DNA from: Planctomycetales bacterium
GTDB lineage: Bacteria > Planctomycetota > Phycisphaerae > SM23-33
Assembly (NCBI GenBank): GCA_030673005.1
Contig: DAOVFI010000072.1
Location: 1-9,382, forward strand
Length of the DNA: 9,382 nt
Reading direction: 5' to 3'
Part shown: one piece after another, positions 1 to 7,638 of the stretch
Numbering within the stretch: the stretch's first letter is position 1
How the letters are laid out: every line of letters begins with the position of its first letter
Program-made: the position numbers and the translations under genes
Notes under the pieces: model-generated
Told to the model about the DNA's origin: nothing
The model's database searches: none
Seen by the model: the letters and a program-made list of their open reading frames with translations, nothing else

Positions 1-1
1 G

Positions 2-376
2 GGCGAGGATATCCTGCGTTTGCAGGACATTGTCCGCCGCGTGCCCGTGGCCGACCACGTATTCCAGTACGCCCGCGACCTGGCGCGTGCCTCCCGCCCG
101 GCGAGGACCGAGGCGCCGGACTTCATAAACGAACTGGTCAACTGGGGCGCAGGCCCGCGTGCGGGGATTTACATGATCCTCGCCGGAAAGGCCCGCGCGA
201 TCCTGCACGGGCGATACCACGTAACCACCGACGACATCCGGGCCGTAGCGCCGCCCGTGCTGCGGCATCGGATTATCACCACCTTCAACGCAGAAGCCGC
301 CGGCGTAACCACAGACGAAATAGTCCAGCGACTACTGACGGAAATCCGACCGGTCGTTGAAGAACAAGTAGCGTAA
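2..376 (+). CDS. MoxR-family AAA+ ATPase, C-terminal fragment (5' end outside window)
   Basis: This is the last 124 residues of a MoxR-type AAA+ ATPase; the reading frame is open to the left edge, so the Walker A and B motifs lie outside. What is visible is the C-terminal helical lid: an LQDIVRRVPVADHV segment, then WGAGPRA, which matches the sensor-2 arginine motif (usually GASPRA or GAGPRA in this family), then an A-K-A-R-A helix, the GRYHVTTDDIRAVAPPVLRH segment typical of the family, and a final helix ending EEQVA. MoxR proteins are cytoplasmic ATPases believed to remodel or load metal onto VWA-domain partners, and they are commonly encoded just upstream of DUF58 and BatA-like genes, as here. 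An internal TTG at base 20 is not a real start, because homology continues upstream of it. Family assignment is firm; the specific substrate is inferred from neighbours. Confidence 0.93.
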   Translation, partial: GEDILRLQDIVRRVPVADHVFQYARDLARASRPARTEAPDFINELVNWGAGPRAGIYMILAGKARAILHGRYHVTTDDIRAVAPPVLRHRIITTFNAEAAGVTTDEIVQRLLTEIRPVVEEQVA

Positions 377-381
377 GGATG

Positions 382-466
382 GGTGGCACGGTCAAGCCGA
401 ACGAAGTGAGGCTTGGCCGTGGTAACGCCGAACCACGGCCAAGTCTTCGACTTGACCGTGCCATCC
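382..466. repeat. Nested inverted repeat (hairpin element) downstream of the MoxR gene
   Basis: Two nested stems are visible. The outer arms TGGCACGGTCAAG (384-396) and CTTGACCGTGCCA (451-463) are perfect 13-base complements. The inner arms CTTGGCCGTGGT (412-423) and ACCACGGCCAAG (432-443) are perfect 12-base complements around an 8-base loop. The left side carries extra bases (a GAACGAAGTGAGG bulge) relative to the right. It begins 5 bases after the MoxR stop codon and is followed by a run of seven T at 478-484. It resembles a small non-autonomous palindromic element of the REP/MITE type. It could also attenuate or stabilise the transcript. No flanking target duplication was identified. Confidence 0.8.
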
Positions 467-522
467 ACTGATAAAGGTTTTTTTCGGTCATCCGGTAATA
501 CGGTATTGAATCTTGCCGAGGC

Positions 523-761
523 TTTTTTCAAGCCCCGTAGGGGCATCTTTCTTAGCCCCGGGCGGAAGCCCGGGGTTTGGGGATGCGCATTTTTTCAAGC
601 CCCAGCGGGGCGCCTTGGTGTTGTTGCTGTCGTGGGTTGCGATTGGACAAGACGCCCCTACGGGGCTGGGTTTCTCGGCGACATTTTCCCCGGGCTGCCG
701 CCCGGGGCTAAGAAAGACGCCGCTCCGCGGCTAAGGAAAACGTCCCCAAGGGACTGAAGGG
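523..761. repeat. Composite GC-rich palindromic repeat cluster (REP/BIME-like)
   Basis: This stretch is built from small GC-rich hairpins arranged symmetrically. AGCCCCGTAGGGGC (531-544) is exactly complementary to GCCCCTACGGGGCT (654-667). Bases 543-575 are complementary to 688-720 at 31 of 33 positions; both arms contain the core AGCCCCGGGCGG. TTTTTTCAAGCCCC occurs twice in direct orientation (523-536 and 590-603). Toward the right end, variants of one unit recur: near 651-670, near 716-736 and near 739-761. An open frame crosses the region, but it merely translates the repeats. The pattern resembles planctomycete intergenic palindromes often linked to REP-associated transposases; no transposase is present here. 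It fills most of the gap before the DUF58 gene, and I see no convincing promoter in the remaining 470-522. Confidence 0.8.
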
Positions 762-784
762 TAGTTTGCTGAGCAAAAAAACAA

Positions 785-1723
785 ATGAACGGTAACGGAC
801 AACCTGAATATATGTCGCTTCTGGACGGTTCGGCGCTGGCGAAGATTCAGCGGCTGGAGCTTATTGCCCGCGGCGTCGTCGAGGGGTTTATCTCAGGCCG
901 GCATAAAAGCCCGTACAAGGGTTTTTCGGTCGAGTTCGCCGAGCACCGCGAATACGTCCCCGGCGACAACATCCGCGACCTGGACTGGCGCGTCTTCGGG
1001 CGGTCCGACCGGTACTACATCAAGCAGTACATCGAGGAGACCAACCTCCGCGCGCTGATCCTGCTGGACGCCTCCGGCTCGATGAAGTACGCCGGCAAAC
1101 TGGCCGCCAGACACAACGGTGATGTGCTCACCAAGTTCCAGTACGCCCGGTTCCTGGCGGCGACGCTGGCGCACCTGATGATCCATCAGCAGGATGCCGT
1201 GGGCCTGGCGACGTTCGACACGTCCCTGCGGCGTTACATCCCCGCCCGCAGCCGGGCCAGCCACCTGCGCGTGATCCTACAGGAACTATCCGACACCGAA
1301 CCGGGTCAGGAGACCTCGCTGTCCGGGATATTCCACGACCTGGCCGACCGCGTCCGCCGGCGCGGGCTGATCGTCATCATCTCCGACCTGTTCGACGACG
1401 TCGGCGAGATACTCAAGGCCCTGCACCACTTCCGCTATCGCAGGCACGAGGTGCTGCTGCTGCACGTGATGGCAGAGGAGGAACTGACCTTCCCGTTCGA
1501 CCGCTGGAGCGTCTTTGAGAACCTTGAACGAGCCGCACACCGCGTCCCGCTTGACCCGCTTGCCCTTCGAAACGAATACCTCGGTCGGGTCAGCGATTTC
1601 ATCCGCCGTATGGAGATCGGATGCGGGCAGATGAATATCGACTACGTACAACTTTCCACCAGGCAGAACTTTGATATCGCCTTGGCGCATTACCTCGCGC
1701 AGCGAATGAGCCGGGCGCGATGA
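785..1723 (+). CDS. DUF58 domain protein with VWA-like fold
   Basis: A complete 312-residue protein of the DUF58 family, the usual cytoplasmic partner of MoxR ATPases. The family hallmark runs from about residue 37 to 85: GRHKSPYKGFSVEFAEHREY, then VPGDNIRDLDWRVFGRSD and YIKQYIEETN. This leads into a VWA-like half with a MIDAS-type DASGS motif at residues 95-99, an ETSLSG segment near 177 that could supply the metal-site threonine, and IISDLFDD near 199-205. No signal peptide or membrane helix is seen, and the length is normal for the family. The ATG at 785 has no clear Shine-Dalgarno sequence; an in-frame ATG at 812 is an alternative that would remove nine poorly conserved residues. It probably acts with the MoxR ATPase upstream and the membrane VWA proteins downstream. 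Its exact biochemical role is unknown. Confidence 0.94.
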   Translation: MNGNGQPEYMSLLDGSALAKIQRLELIARGVVEGFISGRHKSPYKGFSVEFAEHREYVPGDNIRDLDWRVFGRSDRYYIKQYIEETNLRALILLDASGSMKYAGKLAARHNGDVLTKFQYARFLAATLAHLMIHQQDAVGLATFDTSLRRYIPARSRASHLRVILQELSDTEPGQETSLSGIFHDLADRVRRRGLIVIISDLFDDVGEILKALHHFRYRRHEVLLLHVMAEEELTFPFDRWSVFENLERAAHRVPLDPLALRNEYLGRVSDFIRRMEIGCGQMNIDYVQLSTRQNFDIALAHYLAQRMSRAR

Positions 1724-1726
1724 GGA

Positions 1727-1859
1727 AAGGGAATAGGGATGGGGAAAGGGAACAGGGACTTGGGAATAGGGAATAGGAAAAAAACGAAATAATAGCCGGA
1801 CTGGAAAACCGGGGCTCATGTTTTTCCCCTATTCCCTGGTCCCAATTCCCCAGTCCCTT
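1727..1859. repeat. Polypurine/polypyrimidine inverted repeat between DUF58 and BatA-like genes
   Basis: The + strand is almost pure purine from about 1722 to 1781, with GGGAATAGG-type units repeated several times, and pyrimidine-rich from 1820 to 1859. Bases 1746-1777 are complementary to 1828-1859 at 26 of 32 positions, so the two tracts can form one long stem. A smaller imperfect stem (AGCCGG near 1794 with CCGGGGCT ending near 1815) lies in the loop. The element occupies nearly all of the 144-base gap and ends 8 bases before the next start codon. It might fold in mRNA, form triplex or G-rich structures in DNA, or simply be a mobile simple repeat; sequence alone does not decide. Confidence 0.75.
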
Positions 1860-1867
1860 GGTTCAAA

Positions 1868-4228
1868 ATGACGTTTCTTAATGGCATCATGTTATTCGGT
1901 CTGGCCGGTGTGGCTATTCCGATCATTATTCACATCCTCAACCGCCGCCGGGCGACTGTTGTGGAATGGGGGGCGATGCAGTTTCTCGAAACCTCCCTTG
2001 CCTCGCGCAATCGGCGGATTCTCATCGAAGAGATCATCCTCATGATCCTTCGCTGCGCCCTGCTGGCGGCGCTGGCTTTCGCATTGGCAAGACCCTTCCT
2101 GACGACCGGAAGGATACTGCTCGGCAAGACCGACGACGCCCAGGACCTTGCCATCGTGATTGACGCTTCGCTGAGCATGACGGCGGGGCAGTCCGGTCGG
2201 AGCAATTTTCAGCGCGCAATCGACGAGGCACATCAATTGGTTCAGGTCTGCGGCGGGAGCGACGCGGTAAGCGTGATCCTCGCCGGCCCCGTCGCCCAGA
2301 CTGTTATTCCCTCACCTGTTTCCGACCGCGATGAGGTCCACGAGACACTGGATAAACTTTCGGCCACGGGCGGGTCCATGCGTGTCCTCGAGGCGCTGCA
2401 TGCCGCGACACTGACGCTGTCGTCGGGGACGAATCCGGCAAAGAGGATCATCCTGATTACCGACGGGCAGGGCATCGGCTGGGACCTGTCGGCCTCGAAG
2501 CGGTGGGAGTTCCTCGCCGAGGCGGTCGAGTCGCTCCCGACCAGGCCGATTATCATCGTGCGAACGCTTGCGACGCCGCAGAAATGGCGCAACGCCTCGG
2601 CGTCGGCCTTGAATTTCTCACGCACCGTGATCGGGACCGACCGGTCGGTCAGGATTACGGCGACCGTCGCCAACACAGGCAGCGGCGCCGTTGCTCCCGA
2701 GGCCGTCGAATTTATAATCGACGGAAAGGTCGAGCGCTGCTCGATCGGCGGGATTGCCGAGGGCGCGTCCGGGTCGGTCGATTACGATCACCATTTCACC
2801 TCCCCCGGCCCGCACGTCGTGTCGGTGCGAGTGGTCTGCGACGACGACCTGCCCGGCGACAACGAAACCACCCGCGTGGTGAACGTCCTGGACACGCTGC
2901 CGGTGCTGATTGTCGAGGGAACCTCTTCGACAAGGTCGCGGGACGGCGACGGGGATTTTCTGGCTCTTGCGTTTGACCCGGACGGGGCGAACGGCCGGCC
3001 GGAACAGGCTGATGCAGGCGGCGACGATGGGCCGGACGATCACCTGATCGACCCGACGGTGGTATCGGCCGCCGACATAGCGTCGGTGAAGGGGTTTGGC
3101 GACTACACAGCGGTGGTACTGGCCAACGTGCCGCGCCTGCCGGCTGGAACGGCTAAAAAACTGACGGATTTCGTCGCATCAGGCGGTGGGCTGCTGATAA
3201 CGCCGGGCGAGAGGGCAGGGAAGGATTTCTACAACAACTGGCTCGCCGGCGACGGCAATCGCCTTATCGGCTGCCGGCTGGTAAAGGTCCATACCGACCA
3301 GTCGCTCGCCGATCCGGACAAGGGCGCCGCGCACATATCGCCGAACTCGATTAATCATCCGGCCTTGACGCTGCTGTCGAACCCGACCGAGAGCGACCTG
3401 GCGGCGGCGCGGATAAGGCGCCACTGGGTCCTGGCGCCGGACGACAACGACCGGGCAGTTACCGTCGGAGCGTCGCTGGACTGCGGCGATGCGTACCTCG
3501 TCCAGCGCAGGTTGGGCAAAGGTTTCGTACTGACGCTGCCTGTGCCGATGAACACGGATTTCTGCGACCTGCCGAGGCACCTTAACAGATGCTTCCTGCC
3601 GATGGTGCACGAGTTGGTGTACTATCTCTCCGCTCCCGCCCAGCCGGCGATGAACCTTCTTCCCGGTCAGCAGTTCGTCTATACGATACCGGGAATCGCG
3701 GCGAATAATTCCGGCGCATCAGCCGGGACGGCCGAGGTCGCCGGTCCCGACGGCCGGCGAACGGCAATGCGGCTGCGGAAGCGACAGGGACGCCGCCAGG
3801 CGACATATTCACTGACCGCAAGGCCGGGACTGTATCGCCTGTTCCTGTCGGCCTTCCTTAAGCAGGCAGGTAAGCACGATAAAACCGGGACCACAGGCGA
3901 CAAATCCGAAACCGCCGACGAAGGCGCAAAGGCGATTCCATTCGTCGTTATGAGCGACCCCGACGAGAGCAAACTCGAGCTGCTTACCAATGATGACTAC
4001 AACCGCGCCGGGCAATTCGTGCGGCTTTCCCGCGCCGAGACAATCGGCGAACTGACCGCCGCCATTCGCGGCGGCGTGCCCGGAAGCGAAATCTGGCGGC
4101 AGATCGCCATTGTGGTGATGGTGCTCCTGATAGCCGAGATTATCACCACCCGCGCCATCGCCGCCAAACGAAAGATGCACCTGGCCGAACCGGTCGCATT
4201 CGGGGCGGACCGGAATACCGCTGTTTAG
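1868..4228 (+). CDS. BatA-like membrane protein with VWA domain and amidotransferase-like region
   Basis: This 786-residue protein begins with the aerotolerance-regulator (BatA) N-terminal signature: a membrane helix at about 7-24 (LAGVAIPIIIHILNRRR), then VVEWGAMQFL, then a second helix at about 55-75. A VWA domain follows, with MIDAS DASLS at 99-103, a candidate threonine at 167 and LITDG with D199. Residues 245-340 look like a beta-sandwich (IGTDRSVRITATVANTGSGA). Residues about 345-560 resemble the class I amidotransferase-like fold found in this family (VLIVEG, then TAVVLANVPRLP and FVASGGGLLITPGE), with no nucleophilic cysteine evident, so it is probably non-catalytic. A single C-terminal helix lies at about 744-762. 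The two N-terminal helices and the C-terminal one imply an inner-membrane protein; the orientation of its domains is inferred only. The ATG has no Shine-Dalgarno sequence. BatA family membership is firm; function is unproven. Confidence 0.9.
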   Translation: MTFLNGIMLFGLAGVAIPIIIHILNRRRATVVEWGAMQFLETSLASRNRRILIEEIILMILRCALLAALAFALARPFLTTGRILLGKTDDAQDLAIVIDASLSMTAGQSGRSNFQRAIDEAHQLVQVCGGSDAVSVILAGPVAQTVIPSPVSDRDEVHETLDKLSATGGSMRVLEALHAATLTLSSGTNPAKRIILITDGQGIGWDLSASKRWEFLAEAVESLPTRPIIIVRTLATPQKWRNASASALNFSRTVIGTDRSVRITATVANTGSGAVAPEAVEFIIDGKVERCSIGGIAEGASGSVDYDHHFTSPGPHVVSVRVVCDDDLPGDNETTRVVNVLDTLPVLIVEGTSSTRSRDGDGDFLALAFDPDGANGRPEQADAGGDDGPDDHLIDPTVVSAADIASVKGFGDYTAVVLANVPRLPAGTAKKLTDFVASGGGLLITPGERAGKDFYNNWLAGDGNRLIGCRLVKVHTDQSLADPDKGAAHISPNSINHPALTLLSNPTESDLAAARIRRHWVLAPDDNDRAVTVGASLDCGDAYLVQRRLGKGFVLTLPVPMNTDFCDLPRHLNRCFLPMVHELVYYLSAPAQPAMNLLPGQQFVYTIPGIAANNSGASAGTAEVAGPDGRRTAMRLRKRQGRRQATYSLTARPGLYRLFLSAFLKQAGKHDKTGTTGDKSETADEGAKAIPFVVMSDPDESKLELLTNDDYNRAGQFVRLSRAETIGELTAAIRGGVPGSEIWRQIAIVVMVLLIAEIITTRAIAAKRKMHLAEPVAFGADRNTAV

Positions 4229-4247
4229 CAAAACGACCAAGTAGCCT

Positions 4248-4280
4248 GTAACGGTGCCGGTAACGGGTTGGGTGCCACCC
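4248..4280. repeat. Short repeat remnant in the junction between the two VWA genes
   Basis: Within the 85-base gap there is a direct repeat of GTAACGG (4248-4254 and 4260-4266), followed by GGGTGCCACCC (4270-4280), whose outer bases are self-complementary. GGTGCCACC resembles the ends of the hairpin elements at 382-466 and 7639-7766, so this may be a decayed end of the same family, though so short a match could be chance. A GTG at 4254 is in frame with the downstream gene, but translating through this repeat gives a non-conserved leader, so it is not taken as the start. Confidence 0.4.
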
Positions 4281-4298
4281 GGAAGACACAAGAGCCAA

Positions 4299-4303
4299 AG
4301 AGG
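4299..4303 (+). promoter_or_regulatory. Candidate ribosome binding site for the large VWA gene
   Basis: AGAGG lies ten bases before the ATG at 4314 and supports that codon over the in-frame GTG at 4254. It also sits five bases before an ATG at 4309 that opens a two-codon frame (ATG CGA TGA) overlapping the chosen start. The match to a strong Shine-Dalgarno sequence is only partial. Confidence 0.45.
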
Positions 4304-4313
4304 TGTTTATGCG

Positions 4314-7300
4314 ATGATTATCGCTGAAGCGGGACATTTTATTCTGTCTGATCGCTGGCCGAGTTGGCTGCTGGTTGCGGGCGTCGCCGCCGGCGCTGTC
4401 GGCTGGGTGATGCTCTACCGTTTCGGCAGGCGTATGGGCGCTGCCGGGCCTGAAGTCGGCAAAGGCGCCGGTCTTTTGCACGGCGCACGCGGTGTGATTA
4501 CAGCGGTTCTTCGCATAGGGCTTGCGTTCGGGGGCGTCTGGCTTGCGTTCGGGGTACTGGGGCGGATATGCCTGCTGGCGACGGACTGGTCGCTCTGGCC
4601 GATGGCGCTGGGAGGAGTGCTGGCGGCAGAGGCGCTAATCTGGCTGTACGGGCTGGAGCGGCGGATTGTTACGCGAAAGGCGGGGATGCTGCTGATAAGC
4701 CTGAGGCTGGCGCTTCTTGGACTGGTGATTCTCATGCTGCTCCAGCCGGTCTTCGCATCGGCGTGGGGACGGACCACCAAACGCACGCTCGTTGTGCTGC
4801 TTGATGAATCGACCTCGATGCGGATCGCCGACGAGGCGAACCTTGCGGCACATGAGAGGCTTCGCCTGGCCGAACACTTTTCCGTCCCTGCCGCTCGTCG
4901 CCCCTGGCGGCTCGAGGAAAATGCCGAGAACCTCCGGTCAATCCGCGACGAAGTCCTGGGTGAACTTGCCCGGCTCGACGGGTTGGCGCGTGCAAAGAAG
5001 GACGCCATGTCGAAGCAACTGTCCGATCGCCGCAAGACACTGCATGAGAAGGTAACGGCCTGGGTCGAGACCGTCGGCGAGCAGATAGACGCCATTGAGA
5101 AAATTCGCGGTGATCAGTCCGGCATCGCCCAGAACCTGCGAGCGGAGATTCTCGACGCCAAGGCTGTCCTGAGCAGGCAGGTGCGCCGGCAGTTGCTGAA
5201 TGCAGCCGGCTTGACGCATGAGGAGCGGGCGGGCGAACTGGCGGGTAATTTCGAGAATTTGCGAAAAGCGCTGCGACAGTCGGCCGCCGGGCTGGGTAAG
5301 GCCCAACCGGCGCTGGACCGCGCCGCAGCGGCGCTGGACGGGCTGCTTTACAAACATCTCTCCGGCGACGATCGCGCCGCCGTCGATGCCGTAGCGAAAC
5401 TCACGCGGATGGAACTGGCAGTCGCTGCGCTGGTGCATAAGCCGGCCAATCCCGGCGACGACAAGGCCGGCGATAAAAGCCTCATCGAGTATCTTACCGA
5501 CCAGTACAACGTCAAGGTCTATACCTTCGCTTCCGACCTGACCGAAGCCGATCCGGGGGACTGGACCGATCCGGTCGCCGGCGCAGACGCCGGCGGCTCG
5601 GACCGGTCCTTATCGGCTTCGAGGCCGACCGGTTCGCCCGACGCCGAACGGCTGGGACGGACCGATCTGGCCGCTGCGCTGCGGAAGGTTACAGCCGAGG
5701 CGGCCGAGGATGACCTTGCCGGCGTGCTGGTGCTGACCGACGGGCAGGACAACAGCAAGACGAACATGGAGCCTCTCGCCCGCGCCATGGGCGGGTCCGG
5801 CGCGGCATTGTCGGCGGTGGTCATTGGCGGGTCGAAGCCGCCGGCCGATGCGGCCATCATCTCAATCGAATCGCCCGAGACGGTCTATCTGGAAGATAAG
5901 ATGTTTATCAACGCCGAGTTGAAACTCGACGGGCTGAAGGGCAAAACCGTCGGCGTGAAACTCCTGCGCGGGAAAAAGCAGGTCGATTCCAGGAAAATCC
6001 GCATCGCCGGCGACGTCTTCCGCACACGCATCCAACTGGCCGACAAGCCCGATAAGATCGGCCTGCACGACTATCGTATCGAAATCGACCGCTGCGAAGG
6101 CGAGGTCTTCACCGGCAACAACTCCTACGCGCTGACGCTTTCGGTTACCGACGACAAGACGAAGGTGCTGCTGATCGATTCCCGCTCGCGGTGGGAGTTC
6201 CGGTATCTGAAGAACCTGTTTTCCGGGCGGGACAAGAGCGTCCGCCTCCAGTACGTTCTTACCGAGCCGGACAAGTTCACCGGCCAGCCGGCGCGCAAGG
6301 TCATACCGGCCTCGGTCAAGCGTCCCGCCGCCGATGCCGAAGCCACCGCCCTTCCGGAAAACGAGCAGGAGTGGATGAAGTTCGACGTGATTATCATCGG
6401 GGACGTCCCTGCCGGTGCGTTTTCCGCCGAGGCCGCCGGCAGCATCCGCAAGTTCGTTACCGATCGCGGCGGGACGGTCGTGTTCATTGCAGGCCCGCGA
6501 TTCATGCCGGGCAATTTCGTCGGCACGGATTTTGCCGAACTGATACCCGTCCGGCTTGGCCGGCAGGATAAGCCCCTGCCGATTCCGAAACAGGGTTTTC
6601 GCATCGCACCGACGCCCGCTGGCAGCGCCCACGTCATCGGCCGGCAGGACGTGGAGGCGGACAAGTCGCTGAAGATATGGCAGTCGTTCCCGCCGGTGTA
6701 CTGGCGAAGCCGATTCACGCAGGCAAGCGCGTCCGGGACGGTCCTTGCCTGCGCGATGGACCCGGACGCGCCAACGTGGATGACCGGTGGCGCAGGTTTA
6801 AAACCTGTGCCACTGAAGCTCGGACCGGCCTCGACGCCGCAGAGCCTCGCCAAACGCCGCGAGGAATATCGCCGAAGCCGGGCGCTTATCACGATAGCGC
6901 CGTGCGGGCTGGGCAAGGTGATGATGCTGGGCTTCGACCGAACGTGGCGAATGCGGTATCGCAAAGGCGACGTCCATCATCACAAGTTCTGGGGCCAGGT
7001 CATTCGCTGGGCGACGGCGGGCGAACTTCCGGCGGGAACGCACCTGGTGAAACTCGGCACGGACGCATCTCGCTACCCGCCCCACAGCCGCGTAATCGTC
7101 CGCGCCCGCCTCGTGCGGGAGGACTTCTCGCCGGTGGTTACAGACCAACTCGCGGTAAAGGTTTTCCGTCGGAAAAAATGCGTGGCCCGAGCGGCGATGA
7201 AGTACGTCAAGGACTCGCCGGGCATGTACACCGCACGACTGGCGGAACTGCCGGCGGGGTCTTACCGCCTGGAACTGGAAGGGCCGATTGTCGCCGAACT

Positions 7301-7604
7301 GCTCGCCCGCGACGGGGTCGATAAAGTCGCCACGAATATTTCCGTCGATCCGTCGTCGCCGACCGAGCAGATCGAACTGGCGTCCAATCGCGACCTGCTG
7401 GTGCGTCTTGCCGCCTTGAGCCACAACGGCGCTATCGTCGGCCCGCACCAGGCACGCCGAATACTGTCGAGCCTGCCGGTAGGGAAGGTAACGAAAAAAC
7501 ACCGCCGGCAATACCTGCTGTGGGATTCCTGGCCGCTGCTGGCGCTGTTCTGCGCCGTCGCCGCCGCCGAATGGATAATCAGAAAACGGGTCGGACTGAC
7601 GTAA
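4314..7604 (+). CDS. Large multi-pass membrane VWA protein with helical insert in the VWA domain
   Basis: A 1096-residue membrane protein, counted from the ATG at 4314. Four hydrophobic segments lie at about 17-34, 65-88, 92-112 and 124-146, and one at the C-terminus (about 1070-1088). A VWA domain starts at TLVVLLDESTSM, with MIDAS D164, S166 and S168. Its continuation (YNVKVYTFASDL, GRTDLAAAL with T450, VLVLTDGQDN with D476) appears only after about 190 residues of charged, Ala/Leu/Glu/Arg-rich, probably coiled-coil sequence (about 172-363). A beta region follows (520-610), then VLLIDSRSRWEFRYLKNLF (618-636) and an amidotransferase-like region (DVIIIGDVPAGAF, FVTDRGGTVVFIAGPRF) without a catalytic cysteine. 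A further region holds LGKVMMLGFDRTWRMRY and a terminal beta domain. It is a larger relative of the preceding VWA protein and likely works in the same envelope complex. A near-perfect palindrome sits in frame near residues 825-834. Confidence 0.9.
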   Translation: MIIAEAGHFILSDRWPSWLLVAGVAAGAVGWVMLYRFGRRMGAAGPEVGKGAGLLHGARGVITAVLRIGLAFGGVWLAFGVLGRICLLATDWSLWPMALGGVLAAEALIWLYGLERRIVTRKAGMLLISLRLALLGLVILMLLQPVFASAWGRTTKRTLVVLLDESTSMRIADEANLAAHERLRLAEHFSVPAARRPWRLEENAENLRSIRDEVLGELARLDGLARAKKDAMSKQLSDRRKTLHEKVTAWVETVGEQIDAIEKIRGDQSGIAQNLRAEILDAKAVLSRQVRRQLLNAAGLTHEERAGELAGNFENLRKALRQSAAGLGKAQPALDRAAAALDGLLYKHLSGDDRAAVDAVAKLTRMELAVAALVHKPANPGDDKAGDKSLIEYLTDQYNVKVYTFASDLTEADPGDWTDPVAGADAGGSDRSLSASRPTGSPDAERLGRTDLAAALRKVTAEAAEDDLAGVLVLTDGQDNSKTNMEPLARAMGGSGAALSAVVIGGSKPPADAAIISIESPETVYLEDKMFINAELKLDGLKGKTVGVKLLRGKKQVDSRKIRIAGDVFRTRIQLADKPDKIGLHDYRIEIDRCEGEVFTGNNSYALTLSVTDDKTKVLLIDSRSRWEFRYLKNLFSGRDKSVRLQYVLTEPDKFTGQPARKVIPASVKRPAADAEATALPENEQEWMKFDVIIIGDVPAGAFSAEAAGSIRKFVTDRGGTVVFIAGPRFMPGNFVGTDFAELIPVRLGRQDKPLPIPKQGFRIAPTPAGSAHVIGRQDVEADKSLKIWQSFPPVYWRSRFTQASASGTVLACAMDPDAPTWMTGGAGLKPVPLKLGPASTPQSLAKRREEYRRSRALITIAPCGLGKVMMLGFDRTWRMRYRKGDVHHHKFWGQVIRWATAGELPAGTHLVKLGTDASRYPPHSRVIVRARLVREDFSPVVTDQLAVKVFRRKKCVARAAMKYVKDSPGMYTARLAELPAGSYRLELEGPIVAELLARDGVDKVATNISVDPSSPTEQIELASNRDLLVRLAALSHNGAIVGPHQARRILSSLPVGKVTKKHRRQYLLWDSWPLLALFCAVAAAEWIIRKRVGLT
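6787..6813. repeat. In-frame palindromic repeat inside the large VWA gene
   Basis: GTGGCGCAGGTTT (6787-6799) and AAACCTGTGCCAC (6801-6813) flank a single central A. They are complementary at 12 of 13 positions, and the one mismatch is a G opposite T, which would be a G-U pair in RNA. It is read in the gene frame as part of GGAGLKPVPLK. The ends match the GTGGCAC/GTGCCAC tips of the intergenic hairpin elements, so it is probably a repeat copy that inserted without breaking the frame. Chance cannot be excluded, but a palindrome this long is unlikely from codon bias alone. Confidence 0.7.
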
Positions 7605-7638
7605 AGGTTTGAAAGATAATAAAAAAAGACGGGTGACC

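Noticed and set aside
412..484. Intrinsic terminator after the MoxR gene
   Set aside because: The run of seven T starts 14 bases after the outer stem ends, which is too far for a standard intrinsic terminator; the hairpin is better described as a repeat.
413..757. Open frame of 114 residues in the first gap
   Set aside because: It translates the palindromic repeats, has no family resemblance and no ribosome binding site.
523..761. CRISPR-like array
   Set aside because: The repeats are palindromes of unequal size and spacing with inverted symmetry, not regular direct repeats with unique spacers, and there are no cas genes.
4254..4313. GTG at 4254 as start of the large VWA gene
   Set aside because: It would add 20 non-conserved residues translated from repeat sequence; the ATG at 4314 has a nearby AGAGG.
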